Below, in pieces: positions 1 to 8,349 of a stretch of 18,232 bases of DNA. The stretch spans positions 1 to 18,232 of the forward strand of contig PPDG01000233.1 in assembly GCA_002899795.1 (NCBI GenBank), in the 5' to 3' direction. Each line of letters opens with the position of its first letter. Within the stretch, counting starts at the first letter, position 1. A program made the position numbers and the translations under genes. This DNA comes from Desulfobacteraceae bacterium (lineage in GTDB: Bacteria > Desulfobacterota > Syntrophobacteria > BM002). The notes beneath the pieces are model-generated. The model was not told the origin of the DNA. It ran no database searches and was given only the letters and a program-made list of their open reading frames with translations.

Positions 1-65
1 GCCAGGATCTCACGTACGGTGAAGTACGCTTCGTCCTGACCGAGCCTGTGCGCAGCCACATCTAG
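1..65 (+). CDS. 3' end of an unidentified gene (partial, cut by window edge)
   Basis: Reading from base 3 on the plus strand gives 20 sense codons ending QDLTYGEVRFVLTEPVRSHI at a TAG (63-65). The codons look genuine (many C or G third positions, such as CTC, ACG, TAC, CGC, GTC, CTG and ACC). The stop falls inside a hairpin followed by a run of five T, as expected for a gene end plus terminator. The other two plus frames close earlier, at TGA codons. The tail is too short to assign a family and I do not recognise it. The gene would converge on ftsY. It could also be a chance open stretch. Confidence 0.4.
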   Translation, partial: QDLTYGEVRFVLTEPVRSHI

Positions 66-84
66 CGCACTCTAGTGCGTTTTT
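64..84 (+). terminator. Rho-independent terminator for the plus-strand gene
   Basis: A short GC-rich stem (CGCAC at 66-70 with GTGCG at 75-79, loop TCTA) extends by a G-T and an A-T pair and is followed by TTTTT at 80-84. It starts at the TAG of the plus-strand tail. On the minus strand no T-run follows the stem, so it would terminate plus-strand transcription only. Confidence 0.6.
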
Positions 85-221
85 CCTCGGAGTAGGTCTA
101 CAACGTTAGGGTTTATCTGCCATATAGTCTATGGAGTGAAACTCCCAGCAAGCCTAACGGACGGCGTTGAATGCATTATGAGGAATAGGTCGAAGGGTCG
201 AAATGAGATGAGAGACTCGGG
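85..221. other. Non-coding convergent spacer with nested stems
   Basis: No convincing gene is present on either strand. CGTTAGG (104-110) is exactly complementary to CCTAACG (153-159). Inside this pair are two competing small hairpins: CCATA/TATGG (120-124 with 130-134) and GGAGT/ACTCC (133-137 with 141-145, loop GAA). An 8-base-spaced direct repeat of GGTCGAA lies at 188-194 and 196-202. No T-tract terminator is visible for ftsY. The stems could be a structured RNA element or a remnant of one; identity unknown. Confidence 0.3.
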
Positions 222-1280
222 TCAGAAGAGTGCCGCCACGAACTGTTCAGGGTCAAACTCCCTGAGATCATCCAAGCCCTCGCCCAAGCCGATGAAGCGG
301 ATGGGGATTTGAAATTCCTGACAGGCACCCACAACTATGCCACCTTTGGCCGTGCCATCCAGCTTGGTGAGCACCAGCCCTGTGACCGTCAATTCCTGAT
401 GGAAAAAATGCGTTTGCGAGATTGCGTTTTGTCCTGTGGTGGCGTCAAGGATGAGCAGGACCTCATGGGGGGCGGTGTCCATTTGTCTCGAAATCACCCG
501 CTTTATTTTTTTGAGTTCCTCCATGAGATTCACCTTGGTGTGGAGACGACCTGCTGTGTCTATTAACACCACGTCCACACCTCGAGCCTGAGCCGCAGCC
601 ATGGCATCATAGACCACGGCCGCCGGGTCAGCACCACTACTTTGCTTGACCAGCTCGACTTCCACACGTTCAGCCCAGGTTGACAGCTGTTCTGTGGCCG
701 CAGCCCGAAAGGTGTCGGCAGCAACCAGCATCACCCGTAAACCCGCCTGTTTATAGTGGAACGCCATCTTGGCGAGGGTTGTAGTTTTGCCCACACCATT
801 GACACCAACAGCCATGATCACAAATGGCTTGTGACCAGTAACATCTAGGGCTGAGGTCTCGACCTTTAGGAAACGGCGGATTTCGTCCTTCAGGTGGATG
901 CGCAATCGATCTGCATCCGTAAGCTCCCGGCGATGGAGCTTCTCCTCCATGGAAGTAATCAGTTTCTGTGTGGTAGCAACCCCGAGGTCTGAGGTGATCA
1001 ACACTTCTTCCAATTCCTCTAGCACATCTTGGTCAATTTCTTTCTTGCCAACAACCAACCGGTCGATTTGTCCTGCCAGTGTCTTCCTGGTCTTCTGTAA
1101 CCGCGAGCGCATATAAGTGAAAATCCCGGAAGTTGTCTCAGAGGCAGGCTCGACCCCATTCTCCGCCGGAGGATCTTCGGTTTCAGGAGAGGATTCTTCT
1201 GGCTGGGGAGATTCGATTGTATTCTCCCCCGCACTCTCGGTTGCATCGTCTTCCTGTTTGCGTCTAAACCATCTAGCCAT
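222..1280 (-). CDS. ftsY: Signal recognition particle receptor FtsY
   Basis: FtsY is the membrane-associated SRP receptor GTPase. It docks ribosome-SRP complexes at the SecYEG translocon so that membrane proteins are inserted during translation. The 352-aa protein has a short acidic, proline-rich N-terminal region (about 1-50), an N-domain helical bundle (about 55-140) and a G domain. Visible GTPase motifs are the P-loop GVNGVGKT (159-166), DTFRAAA (189-195), DTAGR (241-245) and TKLDG (305-309), with the closing GLGEGLDDL near 331. The acidic A region is much shorter than in E. coli FtsY, as in many other bacteria. The ATG lies inside the end of smc (8-base overlap, ATGGCTAG), so translation is probably coupled to smc; the upstream Shine-Dalgarno is weak. 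It is the last gene of the minus-strand run. Confidence 0.97.
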   Translation of the reverse strand: MARWFRRKQEDDATESAGENTIESPQPEESSPETEDPPAENGVEPASETTSGIFTYMRSRLQKTRKTLAGQIDRLVVGKKEIDQDVLEELEEVLITSDLGVATTQKLITSMEEKLHRRELTDADRLRIHLKDEIRRFLKVETSALDVTGHKPFVIMAVGVNGVGKTTTLAKMAFHYKQAGLRVMLVAADTFRAAATEQLSTWAERVEVELVKQSSGADPAAVVYDAMAAAQARGVDVVLIDTAGRLHTKVNLMEELKKIKRVISRQMDTAPHEVLLILDATTGQNAISQTHFFHQELTVTGLVLTKLDGTAKGGIVVGACQEFQIPIRFIGLGEGLDDLREFDPEQFVAALF

Positions 1281-4200
1281 GGGTTTCAGGAATACCTTGA
1301 AAGTTTACAGAGATGATTTTTGAAATACCGGGCTCTTCCATGGTCACCCCCAGAAGAATATCTGATATCTCCATGGTTCTCTTGTTGTGGGTGACCATAA
1401 TGATTTGAGAATCTTGGCTGATTCTTTTGAGCACCTCAATGAAGCGATCAATGTTGGCGTCATCCAGAGGGGCGTCCACCTCGTCCAAAATACAAAATGG
1501 ACTGGGTTTTATCATATAGAGGGAGAAAAGGAGCGCGGCTGCAGCCAGGGCCTTTTCTCCGCCGGAAAGGAGACTCATGCTGGTCAGTTTCTTGCCTGGA
1601 GGATGCACGAGGATTTCCACCCCAGCCTCCAGGGGATCGCGGTCGGTCATGAGCCGCAAATGGCCACTGCCACCATTGAAAAGCAGAGGAAAAACTTCTG
1701 CAAGTTTGCGATTTACAGCTTCGAGGGTTTGGAGAAACCGCTTTCGAGTTGTGCGATTGATCCGAGAAATTGCCTTTTTCAAGCCTTCCAGTGACTGTAC
1801 GAGATCATCCCGTTGAGCAGTGAGGAAGTCGTGGCGTTGTTGCTGTTCTTCGTATTCCTCTATGGCTGTCAAGTTCACCTCACCAATGCGCGCCACCCGA
1901 TCGCGAAGCCGCTGCAGTCTAGCTTCCGACTTTTCCAAATCCACGACCTCTTCTTCCGAAACAGGTAAATCCTCCATGGTGAGGTCCAGATGGTAGTGCT
2001 CCTGAATCTGGTGCACGAGATACTGGATCTTCAGGTTGAGTTCGGTGAGTTCTTGGTGCCGAGTCTGAATCTCCCGCTCCTGTTCTTTGTCCTGTTTGAT
2101 CAGCTGCAGTCTGCGGGATTCAAAATTTTGCTGCTTTCCTTCAAACTCACGCCAGTGGTCCTCTTCAACTCTGAGGCGCTCTTCTCGCTCCAGCAACTGC
2201 TTGTGGGCTTGCTCTAGTCTCTCTTGGGTTTGTTGTTGTTCCTCGGTAAGCTGATGTATTTGATGCTGGCAATTTTTTCTCTCTTCCAGAAGCTGTTGGT
2301 CTCGCCGACCGCCTTCAGCAGTATACTCTTCCAGCCTCTGGTGGCTCGAGCGGGCTGCCTCTTTTTTCTCCACAAGCGCACCAACCGACACCTGTTGAGC
2401 CGTGGCTTTTTCCTGCAGGCCGTCCACTATATTTTCCTGTTCCTGCCGCTGCTGTTGCGCTTCCGCTAAGCCCTCCTCCGCTTCTTCTTTTTGCTCTTCC
2501 AGAGCCTCAAGTTCACGCTCGCTTTGGCTGAGTTCGGTCTGGAGCTGAGAGACCTCTTCTTTATCGTGGTCTTTTTCCATGTCCAGTACTGCTAGCCGCT
2601 CGATGATTCCCTGGTGTTCGGCCTGCGAGCGGTAGTGCTTTTTTTCTTGTTCCAAAAGCTGATCTCGCAATATCTGTTGGTTCTCCTGAATTGACTGGAG
2701 TCGTGAGACAATCTGGGCAAGCTGTTCATCGACTTTCCCGGATTTGTCCCGCTCTTTTTTCAACCTTTCTTCTGAGGCAATAATCTTGGCCTCAAGATCC
2801 TTCCTCTCCTCCTGTTTTTCCAAGATACTTATCTGTTGTTCCTGGCTTCCTCCCCATAGTGTTCCGTCCTGGCCGATCAGATCCCCTTCGGCCGTTACCA
2901 AGATATACGCCTTGGGGTGCAACTGCCACCAGGATAAAGCCTGCTCCAGGTCGGAGCAAAACAGTACCTGGGACAACAGATGATTGATAACCGATTCGTA
3001 GCCCGGGCGCGGTCTGACCAAGCGTGCCAGAGGAACTGGACCCTCACCGTCGGCCTTTAACTCCGGGGCCTCATTGGTGACAGATAGCGGCACAAAATAG
3101 TTCCGGCCTGTTTTTGTGCGTTTGAGGTGCTGCAAAGCAGTACGGGCATCACTGACTGAATCCACCACTAATGCCTGCAGTCGGCCACCGAGAACTGCCT
3201 CAACCGCCTGGCGATGGCTGACATCTACTTCCAACATTTCTGCCACTGCGCCCCTGATGTTACAGTGAAGTTCTTTCTCATCCCTGGCGTTCATTAGCTC
3301 CCTGACCGCATCGTTAAACCAGGCGTAGGAGTCCTCCATCTCCAGGAGTATCTTCAATTGGGACTGTTGCTGGTGGTAGGTGCTTTCCAGGGCGGTAATT
3401 GTCTCAGTGTACCCTTCACGATCCTGTTCAAGCTTGTGTTGCTGCTGCTTGAGAGAATTAACTTCGGCAGAAAGTTTCTTGAGTTCTCCCTCACTGGCAC
3501 TTTTTTTCTTTTCCAGACTCTCAATTTGGGGCTGCAAGTGATCGTGTTTTTCCTTGAGTTCCCGGTATTCGGATTCTTGGCGACTTTGGCGGCGGCCAAA
3601 ATCTTCCAGTCTTTTGCGCATTGACAGTTGATCATTGCGCGCCCGCGCTAGTTCCCCCAACAGGTCAACCAGATCACCTTTTCCCTCATCCAGCTGATCA
3701 GTTAACTGAATCAGACGTGCCTTTTCTCGGTCCAACTCACCGTTCAGTTGGCCGACCAGGGCTTCAGCCTCGGAGCATTCCGCTGATAATTCTCGTTGTT
3801 TTTCAGCCAACCGGTCTTTTTCCTGAGCAAGTTGCGCCTGCCGTTCCTCTTGCTCCAGGATCTCCTTTGCCAACCGTTGCTGTCTTTGCTCTAATTCTTT
3901 GATTTGCCGTTGCAGGTGGAGGAGGCTATTCTCGTCGCTGGTGATTGAGTTCTTGACCTGAAACAGTGCCTCTCTGCGTTGTCGGAGACTCTCCTCTATT
4001 TCGTGCATCTGACTGCCACGCTCTGTTAGTTCAGCGTCCAGTCTGCCCAATTGCGCCCCCCGCTCAGATTGGGAATCTTTTAGAGAGCGGAGGTCTTTGT
4101 CCAGCACTTCCATTTCTTTGCGCCACTGGCCATAATGATGCAGTGCGCGGTTGATTTCAATCTGCTTAATTTCCTTTTTTAGGGACCGATAACGATTTGC

Positions 4201-4842
4201 CCGCTGAGCCTGACGTTTGAGGCTCGAAAGCTGACGCGAAACTTCGGCGATGATGTCACCAAGGCGGAGAAGGTTCTGTTTTGTAAGTTCGATCTTGCGG
4301 AGGGCAGCCTTCTTTTTGACCTTAAACTTGGTGATCCCTGCAGCTTCCTCGATGAGGGCGCGGATGTCTTCTGGTTTGGACTCCACAACGTGGCTGATCT
4401 TGCCTTGCTCGATAATGGCATAGTGGCGATGCCCGACTCCGACATCCATGAAAAGCTTACCTATGTCCATCCTACGGCAAGGGATTTTGTTGATGAGATA
4501 TTCACTCTCTCCGGAACGAAAAAGGCGGCGGGTGACCATGATTTCACTGAGGTCGTGGTAGGGCGGAGGCGCTTTGCCATCCTCGTTGGAGAGAACGAGT
4601 GAGACCTCGGTAAAATTCAAAGATGGACGTCCATTAGCGCCGCCGAATATGACCTCCTCCATGAATTTACCCCGGAGTTGTTTGGCGCTCTGTTCGCCTA
4701 GCACCCAGCGAATGGCGTCGACAATATTGCTCTTGCCACAGCCATTGGGTCCCACAACCGCACAGATCCCGGTGGAAAAGGTGATGGTGGCTTTGTCGAC
4801 AAACGACTTGAATCCGAAGAGTTCTAGCTGTTTAACGTGCAT
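1273..4842 (-). CDS. smc: Chromosome segregation ATPase SMC
   Basis: SMC is the ATPase of the bacterial condensin-like complex that organises and segregates chromosomes, working with ScpA and ScpB (neither is in this window). At 1189 aa it is full length. Residues 31-39 hold Walker A GPNGCGKSN. Two long Gln/Glu/Lys/Arg-rich coiled coils (about 175-505 and 670-1010) flank a hinge at about 525-670 containing the glycine-rich GQDGTLWGGS. The C-terminal head has the ABC signature LSGGEKAL (1092-1099), Walker B FCILDE (1116-1121) and the switch THNKRTM (about 1150). The start is the family-typical short N-terminus (MHVKQLELFGFKSF). Oddly, the 18 bases before this ATG are pyrimidine-rich with no clear Shine-Dalgarno, and a hairpin lies just upstream. 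The 3' end overlaps ftsY. Confidence 0.97.
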   Translation of the reverse strand: MHVKQLELFGFKSFVDKATITFSTGICAVVGPNGCGKSNIVDAIRWVLGEQSAKQLRGKFMEEVIFGGANGRPSLNFTEVSLVLSNEDGKAPPPYHDLSEIMVTRRLFRSGESEYLINKIPCRRMDIGKLFMDVGVGHRHYAIIEQGKISHVVESKPEDIRALIEEAAGITKFKVKKKAALRKIELTKQNLLRLGDIIAEVSRQLSSLKRQAQRANRYRSLKKEIKQIEINRALHHYGQWRKEMEVLDKDLRSLKDSQSERGAQLGRLDAELTERGSQMHEIEESLRQRREALFQVKNSITSDENSLLHLQRQIKELEQRQQRLAKEILEQEERQAQLAQEKDRLAEKQRELSAECSEAEALVGQLNGELDREKARLIQLTDQLDEGKGDLVDLLGELARARNDQLSMRKRLEDFGRRQSRQESEYRELKEKHDHLQPQIESLEKKKSASEGELKKLSAEVNSLKQQQHKLEQDREGYTETITALESTYHQQQSQLKILLEMEDSYAWFNDAVRELMNARDEKELHCNIRGAVAEMLEVDVSHRQAVEAVLGGRLQALVVDSVSDARTALQHLKRTKTGRNYFVPLSVTNEAPELKADGEGPVPLARLVRPRPGYESVINHLLSQVLFCSDLEQALSWWQLHPKAYILVTAEGDLIGQDGTLWGGSQEQQISILEKQEERKDLEAKIIASEERLKKERDKSGKVDEQLAQIVSRLQSIQENQQILRDQLLEQEKKHYRSQAEHQGIIERLAVLDMEKDHDKEEVSQLQTELSQSERELEALEEQKEEAEEGLAEAQQQRQEQENIVDGLQEKATAQQVSVGALVEKKEAARSSHQRLEEYTAEGGRRDQQLLEERKNCQHQIHQLTEEQQQTQERLEQAHKQLLEREERLRVEEDHWREFEGKQQNFESRRLQLIKQDKEQEREIQTRHQELTELNLKIQYLVHQIQEHYHLDLTMEDLPVSEEEVVDLEKSEARLQRLRDRVARIGEVNLTAIEEYEEQQQRHDFLTAQRDDLVQSLEGLKKAISRINRTTRKRFLQTLEAVNRKLAEVFPLLFNGGSGHLRLMTDRDPLEAGVEILVHPPGKKLTSMSLLSGGEKALAAAALLFSLYMIKPSPFCILDEVDAPLDDANIDRFIEVLKRISQDSQIIMVTHNKRTMEISDILLGVTMEEPGISKIISVNFQGIPETHG

Positions 4843-4855
4843 GGGGCTTAGGGGA

Positions 4856-4887
4856 AGAGGACAATTCCTCTGGTTTAAGGATTGTCC
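4856..4887 (-). promoter_or_regulatory. Overlapping alternative hairpins in the smc leader
   Basis: GGACAAT (4859-4865) pairs with ATTGTCC (4881-4887); two further C-G pairs beyond a single bulge extend this to about 9 bp. A second stem uses part of the same bases: AGAGGA (4856-4861) with TCCTCT (4866-4871), loop CAAT. The two cannot form together. In the minus-strand RNA the second stem contains the only SD-like string (AGAGGA) near smc, 23 bases upstream of the ATG and so too far for normal use. A role in controlling smc translation is inference. Confidence 0.35.
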
Positions 4888-5056
4888 GGAGTGAAAGTAT
4901 GTCCAGGGGCATGTTTTCAGGTTTCATCTTGGTTTGGACCACCTCTCCAAAAAATCACCGCATGCTAACAAAAAGGTAGAACCTTGTAAAGCGATTCTTC
5001 TTGTATTTGCTTGGTTCAAGTTGGAGAGGCGGGGGGGGCAGGGGCGGAGATCAAAG

Positions 5057-5226
5057 GACAGAAGGCAGCGGGCAGAGGAAAGATTGCGGATTGCGGATTT
5101 AACAAAAAAGCAGTCAGCAGGCAGGATACAACAAGAAGAAAGAAGACAGAGGGCACATGGTAGATTGCAGATTCTAGATTTGAGATCTCACATCCCACAT
5201 CTGCCATTCCCCAATCCGGCATTCCT
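5057..5226. repeat. Degenerate 7-base tandem repeat array (glyS-smc spacer)
   Basis: Most of this stretch has a 7-base period, in blocks with small register shifts. From 5057, three units follow G(A/G)CAGNN. From 5082, GATTGCG occurs twice exactly, followed by GATTTAA. From 5110, units resemble GCAGTCA, GCAGGCA and, further on, GACAGAG. From 5163 to 5226, nine units fit NATYNNN with a single inserted base at 5212 (for example GATTGCA at 5163, GATTTGA at 5177, CATTCCC at 5205, CATTCCT at 5220). The rest of the 448-base glyS-smc spacer has no credible gene; it holds a run of eight G at 5031-5038 and the smc-leader hairpins. Confidence 0.7.
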
Positions 5227-5290
5227 TCAGGGGCAGTTTAAACCACGTTCTCTGGACCCTTCTTCTTTACTTGAATGATCTATCCGCAGT

Positions 5291-7357
5291 TCACAAAACC
5301 AAGCGCGAAAAATCTGCCAGTTGCTGGAAAAGGTTGGCGATTCGGGTCAGTAGGGCCAACCGGTTCTGTCTCAGAGACAAGTCCTTGTCTAGAACCATTA
5401 CATCGTCGAAAAAGTGATCAATGGGACCTTTGAGCTCACTCAAGCGCTCCAGAACGTCGCCGTAGTCCCGCTTAGCCAGAACCTTTTCCAGTTCTTGCTC
5501 ACAGGTTACCACTTCCTGATACAAATCCTTTTCTGCTTGATTAACGAACAGCTCAGGATCCACATCACCATCCACCGGTTCTTTCAGAATATTGACCACC
5601 CGCTTCACTGTCCCCACTAAGGGTTCAAAAGTCTCACTTTCTTTGAAGGCTTTGAGGGTGGAAATTTTCGCCACGGTTTCCACCAGCGGATCCAGGTGGT
5701 AGGCCAGAACTGCGTCAACCACGTCTTGCGGCTGATCTTGTCCTATAAGGAAATGCTGCAATCTCACCTTGAAGAAATCGAGGACGGCTTGATACGTCTG
5801 CTCCTTGGGTTCAGTGAGCTTTCCATCTAACCCATCCAGGGCTTGCTTGATAAGGTCATAGAGGGAAAGGGAGAGATCCTTTGCCAATATGATACGGATT
5901 ATCCCGAGGGCCTGGCGGCGCAGTGCGAAGGGATCAGCAGTTCCGGTCGGGATTTGACCAACCCCGAAACATCCTACCACTGTGTCCAGTTTGTCGCCCA
6001 TGCTGACCAGGGCGCCAGCCGTACCAGATGGCAATGCTCCCCCAGAGTGGGTGGGCAGGTAGTGCTCATAAATTGCTTCAGCCACAGCTGCATCTTCATT
6101 GGCAAGGCGAGCATAGGCCCGGCCCATGACACCCTGCAGTGAAGGGAACTCGCTCACGGTACCAGTCACCAGATCAGCCTTGCACAAGAATGCAGCCCTA
6201 CTGACGGTCGGTTTTTGCTCCGGTGCTACCTGGTCGGCCATATGTTCAGCCAGGGCCTTGAAACGTTCCAGCTTTTCGTAAGAGGTCCCGAGCTTGGAGT
6301 GGAAGACCACCTCTTTTAGTTCCTCGACCCTGTCTTCAAGGGAGACCTTCTGATCCGCCACATAGTAGAAACGGGCATCCTCAAGACGAGCCCGGATTAC
6401 CCGCTCGTTACCGTGGGCGACCACTTGAGGGTCCCGGGTCAGGGTATTGTTAACCGTGACAAAGTAAGGCATCAATTTGCCGGCATCGTCCACTACGGCG
6501 AAGTAACGCTGATGAGAGCGCATGGCCGTAATCAGAACTTCCTGCGGCAACTCCAGGTAGTGCTTGTCGAAACTGCCACAGACAGCCGTGGGGTACTCCG
6601 CCAGCTGAACGACTTCATCCAGAAGCCCTTCATCCTCACGGATAGTACCGTTTTTCTCTTTGGCACAAGCAGCAACAAGCTGGCGGATTCGTTCAGTCCT
6701 CTCCTCAATGTCAACGATTACAAACCGTTCACGCAGGGCCTCCACATAGCCGTCAATCTCAGTGACCTCAAACGGCCCAGGGCTCATGAAACGATGCCCG
6801 TAGGAAGTGTTGCCACTCGTGACATTGCCGTAAGTGCACGGGACTACTTCTTGGCCCAACAAGGCAACGATCCAATGTATTGGTCGGGCAAAAGTAACTT
6901 TCAAACTGCCCCAGCGCATGGACTTGGGAAAGGGAATATCTTGGATTAGATCTGCAAGCACTCCACTCAAAATATCAACAGTAGAGATGCCAGCCTGGTG
7001 ACGGCTAACCACCACATACTCACCTTTGCCGGTTTGTTTCACCTGGAGTTCATCCGGGCTCACCCCCTGGGCCCGGGCAAAACCGAGGGCTGCCTGAGTG
7101 GGATTCCCCGACTCGTCAAAAGCGGCTGCCTTAGGAGGGCCGGTGATCTCGATGGTCTGGGCTTCCTGCTTTTCGGCCACATCCTTAATCAGCCAGACCA
7201 GCCGTCTCGGTGTGGCCATGGTTTGGATGGATCCGTGGGCCGCCCGCTGCTCCGACAGGGTTTTACTGAGCATGGCCGCCATTGCCTCCAGGGCTGGCTT
7301 GATGTAACTGGCTGGAATCTCCTCAGTACCTATTTCTAATAAAAAGTCTTTTGCCAT
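5291..7357 (-). CDS. glyS: Glycyl-tRNA synthetase beta subunit
   Basis: GlyS is the beta subunit of the alpha2-beta2 glycyl-tRNA synthetase. It provides much of the tRNA recognition, while the alpha subunit holds the aminoacylation core. The ATG at 7357 gives 688 aa, the usual family length, beginning MAKDFLLEIGTEEIP and preceded by GGGGGAG seven bases upstream. An in-frame upstream extension to 7489 would run into glyQ and adds residues not typical of the family, so it is rejected. Recognisable segments are MATPRRL (47-53), EVLITAMRSHQRYF (273-286), NERVIRARLEDARFY (317-331) and DPFALRRQALGIIRI (475-489), followed by the C-terminal helical anticodon-binding domain. It lies 49 bases downstream of glyQ, clearly in the same transcript. 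Confidence 0.96.
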   Translation of the reverse strand: MAKDFLLEIGTEEIPASYIKPALEAMAAMLSKTLSEQRAAHGSIQTMATPRRLVWLIKDVAEKQEAQTIEITGPPKAAAFDESGNPTQAALGFARAQGVSPDELQVKQTGKGEYVVVSRHQAGISTVDILSGVLADLIQDIPFPKSMRWGSLKVTFARPIHWIVALLGQEVVPCTYGNVTSGNTSYGHRFMSPGPFEVTEIDGYVEALRERFVIVDIEERTERIRQLVAACAKEKNGTIREDEGLLDEVVQLAEYPTAVCGSFDKHYLELPQEVLITAMRSHQRYFAVVDDAGKLMPYFVTVNNTLTRDPQVVAHGNERVIRARLEDARFYYVADQKVSLEDRVEELKEVVFHSKLGTSYEKLERFKALAEHMADQVAPEQKPTVSRAAFLCKADLVTGTVSEFPSLQGVMGRAYARLANEDAAVAEAIYEHYLPTHSGGALPSGTAGALVSMGDKLDTVVGCFGVGQIPTGTADPFALRRQALGIIRIILAKDLSLSLYDLIKQALDGLDGKLTEPKEQTYQAVLDFFKVRLQHFLIGQDQPQDVVDAVLAYHLDPLVETVAKISTLKAFKESETFEPLVGTVKRVVNILKEPVDGDVDPELFVNQAEKDLYQEVVTCEQELEKVLAKRDYGDVLERLSELKGPIDHFFDDVMVLDKDLSLRQNRLALLTRIANLFQQLADFSRLVL

Positions 7358-7406
7358 AAGGTCTCCCCCAAATCCATATCGTAATCGCTGTTTACCAAAA
7401 CCACAA

Positions 7407-8297
7407 TCATCGCCCTTGTAAGTTCTTCCATCTGTTGAGCAAGGGATAGCCCATCTCTTCACGCTGCTCCAGGTAGCTTTGGGCCGCAAGCCGAGCCAGG
7501 TTCCGTACCCGACCGATGTAGTTGGTGCGCTCAGCTACACTGATGGCTCCTCTGGCATCCAGCAGATTAAAGGTGTGCGAACACTTCAAGCAGTAGTCAT
7601 AAGTGGGCAGCACCAATTTGCGCTCATTCATACTGATGGCTTCAGCTTCGTACATATTGAAGAGTTTGAAGAGCATGTCCACATCAGCTTCTTCAAAGTT
7701 GTAATAAGAAAATTCCACCTCCCATTTGTGATGGACGTCCCCGTAGGTCATCTGGTCCGTCCAGGCCAGGTCAAAGATGTTGTCTATCCCCTGGAGGTAC
7801 ATGGCAATCCGTTCGAGGCCATAGGTGAGTTCACCAGAGATAGGATCCAGAGGCATGCCGCCAGCATTCTGAAAATAGGTAAACTGGGTAATTTCCATGC
7901 CGTCCAGCCAGACCTCCCAACCAAGCCCAGAAGCTCCCAGAGTGGGCGACTCCCAGTCATCCTCCACAAAACGAATATCGTGGTCCAGCGGATCTATGCC
8001 GAAGCTCTTGAGGCTATCCAAGTACAGCTCCTGTAGATCCATGGGAGATGGTTTGAGGATTACCTGATATTGGTAGTAGTGCTGAAGACGATTAGGGTTT
8101 TCCCCGTAGCGTCCATCGGTTGGCCGACGTGATGGTTCCACGTAAGCGACATTGTATGGCTCGGGACCAAGAGAACGAAGCAGGGTTGCCGGGTTGAAAG
8201 TTCCGGCGCCTACTTCGATATCGTATGGTTGTTGAATTATACACCCATAGTCGTGCCAATATTGCTCAATTGCTAGGATCAATTCCTGAAATGTCAT
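7407..8297 (-). CDS. glyQ: Glycyl-tRNA synthetase alpha subunit
   Basis: GlyQ is the alpha (catalytic class II) subunit of two-subunit glycyl-tRNA synthetase, which charges tRNA-Gly in the cytoplasm. The 296-aa protein matches the usual length of about 290-300. It begins MTFQELILAIEQYWHDYGC and contains the conserved block EPSRRPTDGRYGENPNRLQ (54-72), then WEVWLDGMEITQFTYFQNAGG, and the motif 3-like GLERIAMYLQG. The ATG has a strong Shine-Dalgarno (AAGGAGT, seven bases upstream). A good sigma-70-like promoter lies about 50 bases upstream, so glyQS can be expressed independently of recO. The next gene is glyS. No T-box or other obvious leader RNA is seen. Confidence 0.97.
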   Translation of the reverse strand: MTFQELILAIEQYWHDYGCIIQQPYDIEVGAGTFNPATLLRSLGPEPYNVAYVEPSRRPTDGRYGENPNRLQHYYQYQVILKPSPMDLQELYLDSLKSFGIDPLDHDIRFVEDDWESPTLGASGLGWEVWLDGMEITQFTYFQNAGGMPLDPISGELTYGLERIAMYLQGIDNIFDLAWTDQMTYGDVHHKWEVEFSYYNFEEADVDMLFKLFNMYEAEAISMNERKLVLPTYDYCLKCSHTFNLLDARGAISVAERTNYIGRVRNLARLAAQSYLEQREEMGYPLLNRWKNLQGR

Positions 8298-8349
8298 GGG
8301 AGACTCCTTGCGTTGGATAAGAAAGGGTGTGGGTATGGATTAACGGAGT

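Noticed and set aside
85..221. Group II intron 3' end or retroelement remnant
   Set aside because: The short stems and phrases such as GAGTGAAACTC are only vaguely reminiscent; no domain V consensus or reverse-transcriptase reading frame is visible, so only an unidentified structured segment is reported.
309..566. Plus-strand open frames antisense to ftsY, smc, glyS, mgtE, asnS and mfd
   Set aside because: They are shadows of long, well-conserved minus-strand genes and have no independent start signals or family motifs.
5057..5226. CRISPR array
   Set aside because: The repeat unit is 7 bases, contiguous and diverged, with no spacers and no cas genes.
4934..5278. 114-codon plus-strand open frame (and a 68-codon minus one) in the glyS-smc spacer
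   Set aside because: It runs through the heptanucleotide array, its Arg/Gln/Glu-rich protein simply reflects the repeat, and no ribosome binding site or family similarity is seen.
7358..7489. Upstream extension of glyS to 7489
   Set aside because: It overlaps the end of glyQ and adds 44 residues without family resemblance; the ATG at 7357 has a strong Shine-Dalgarno and the canonical N-terminus.
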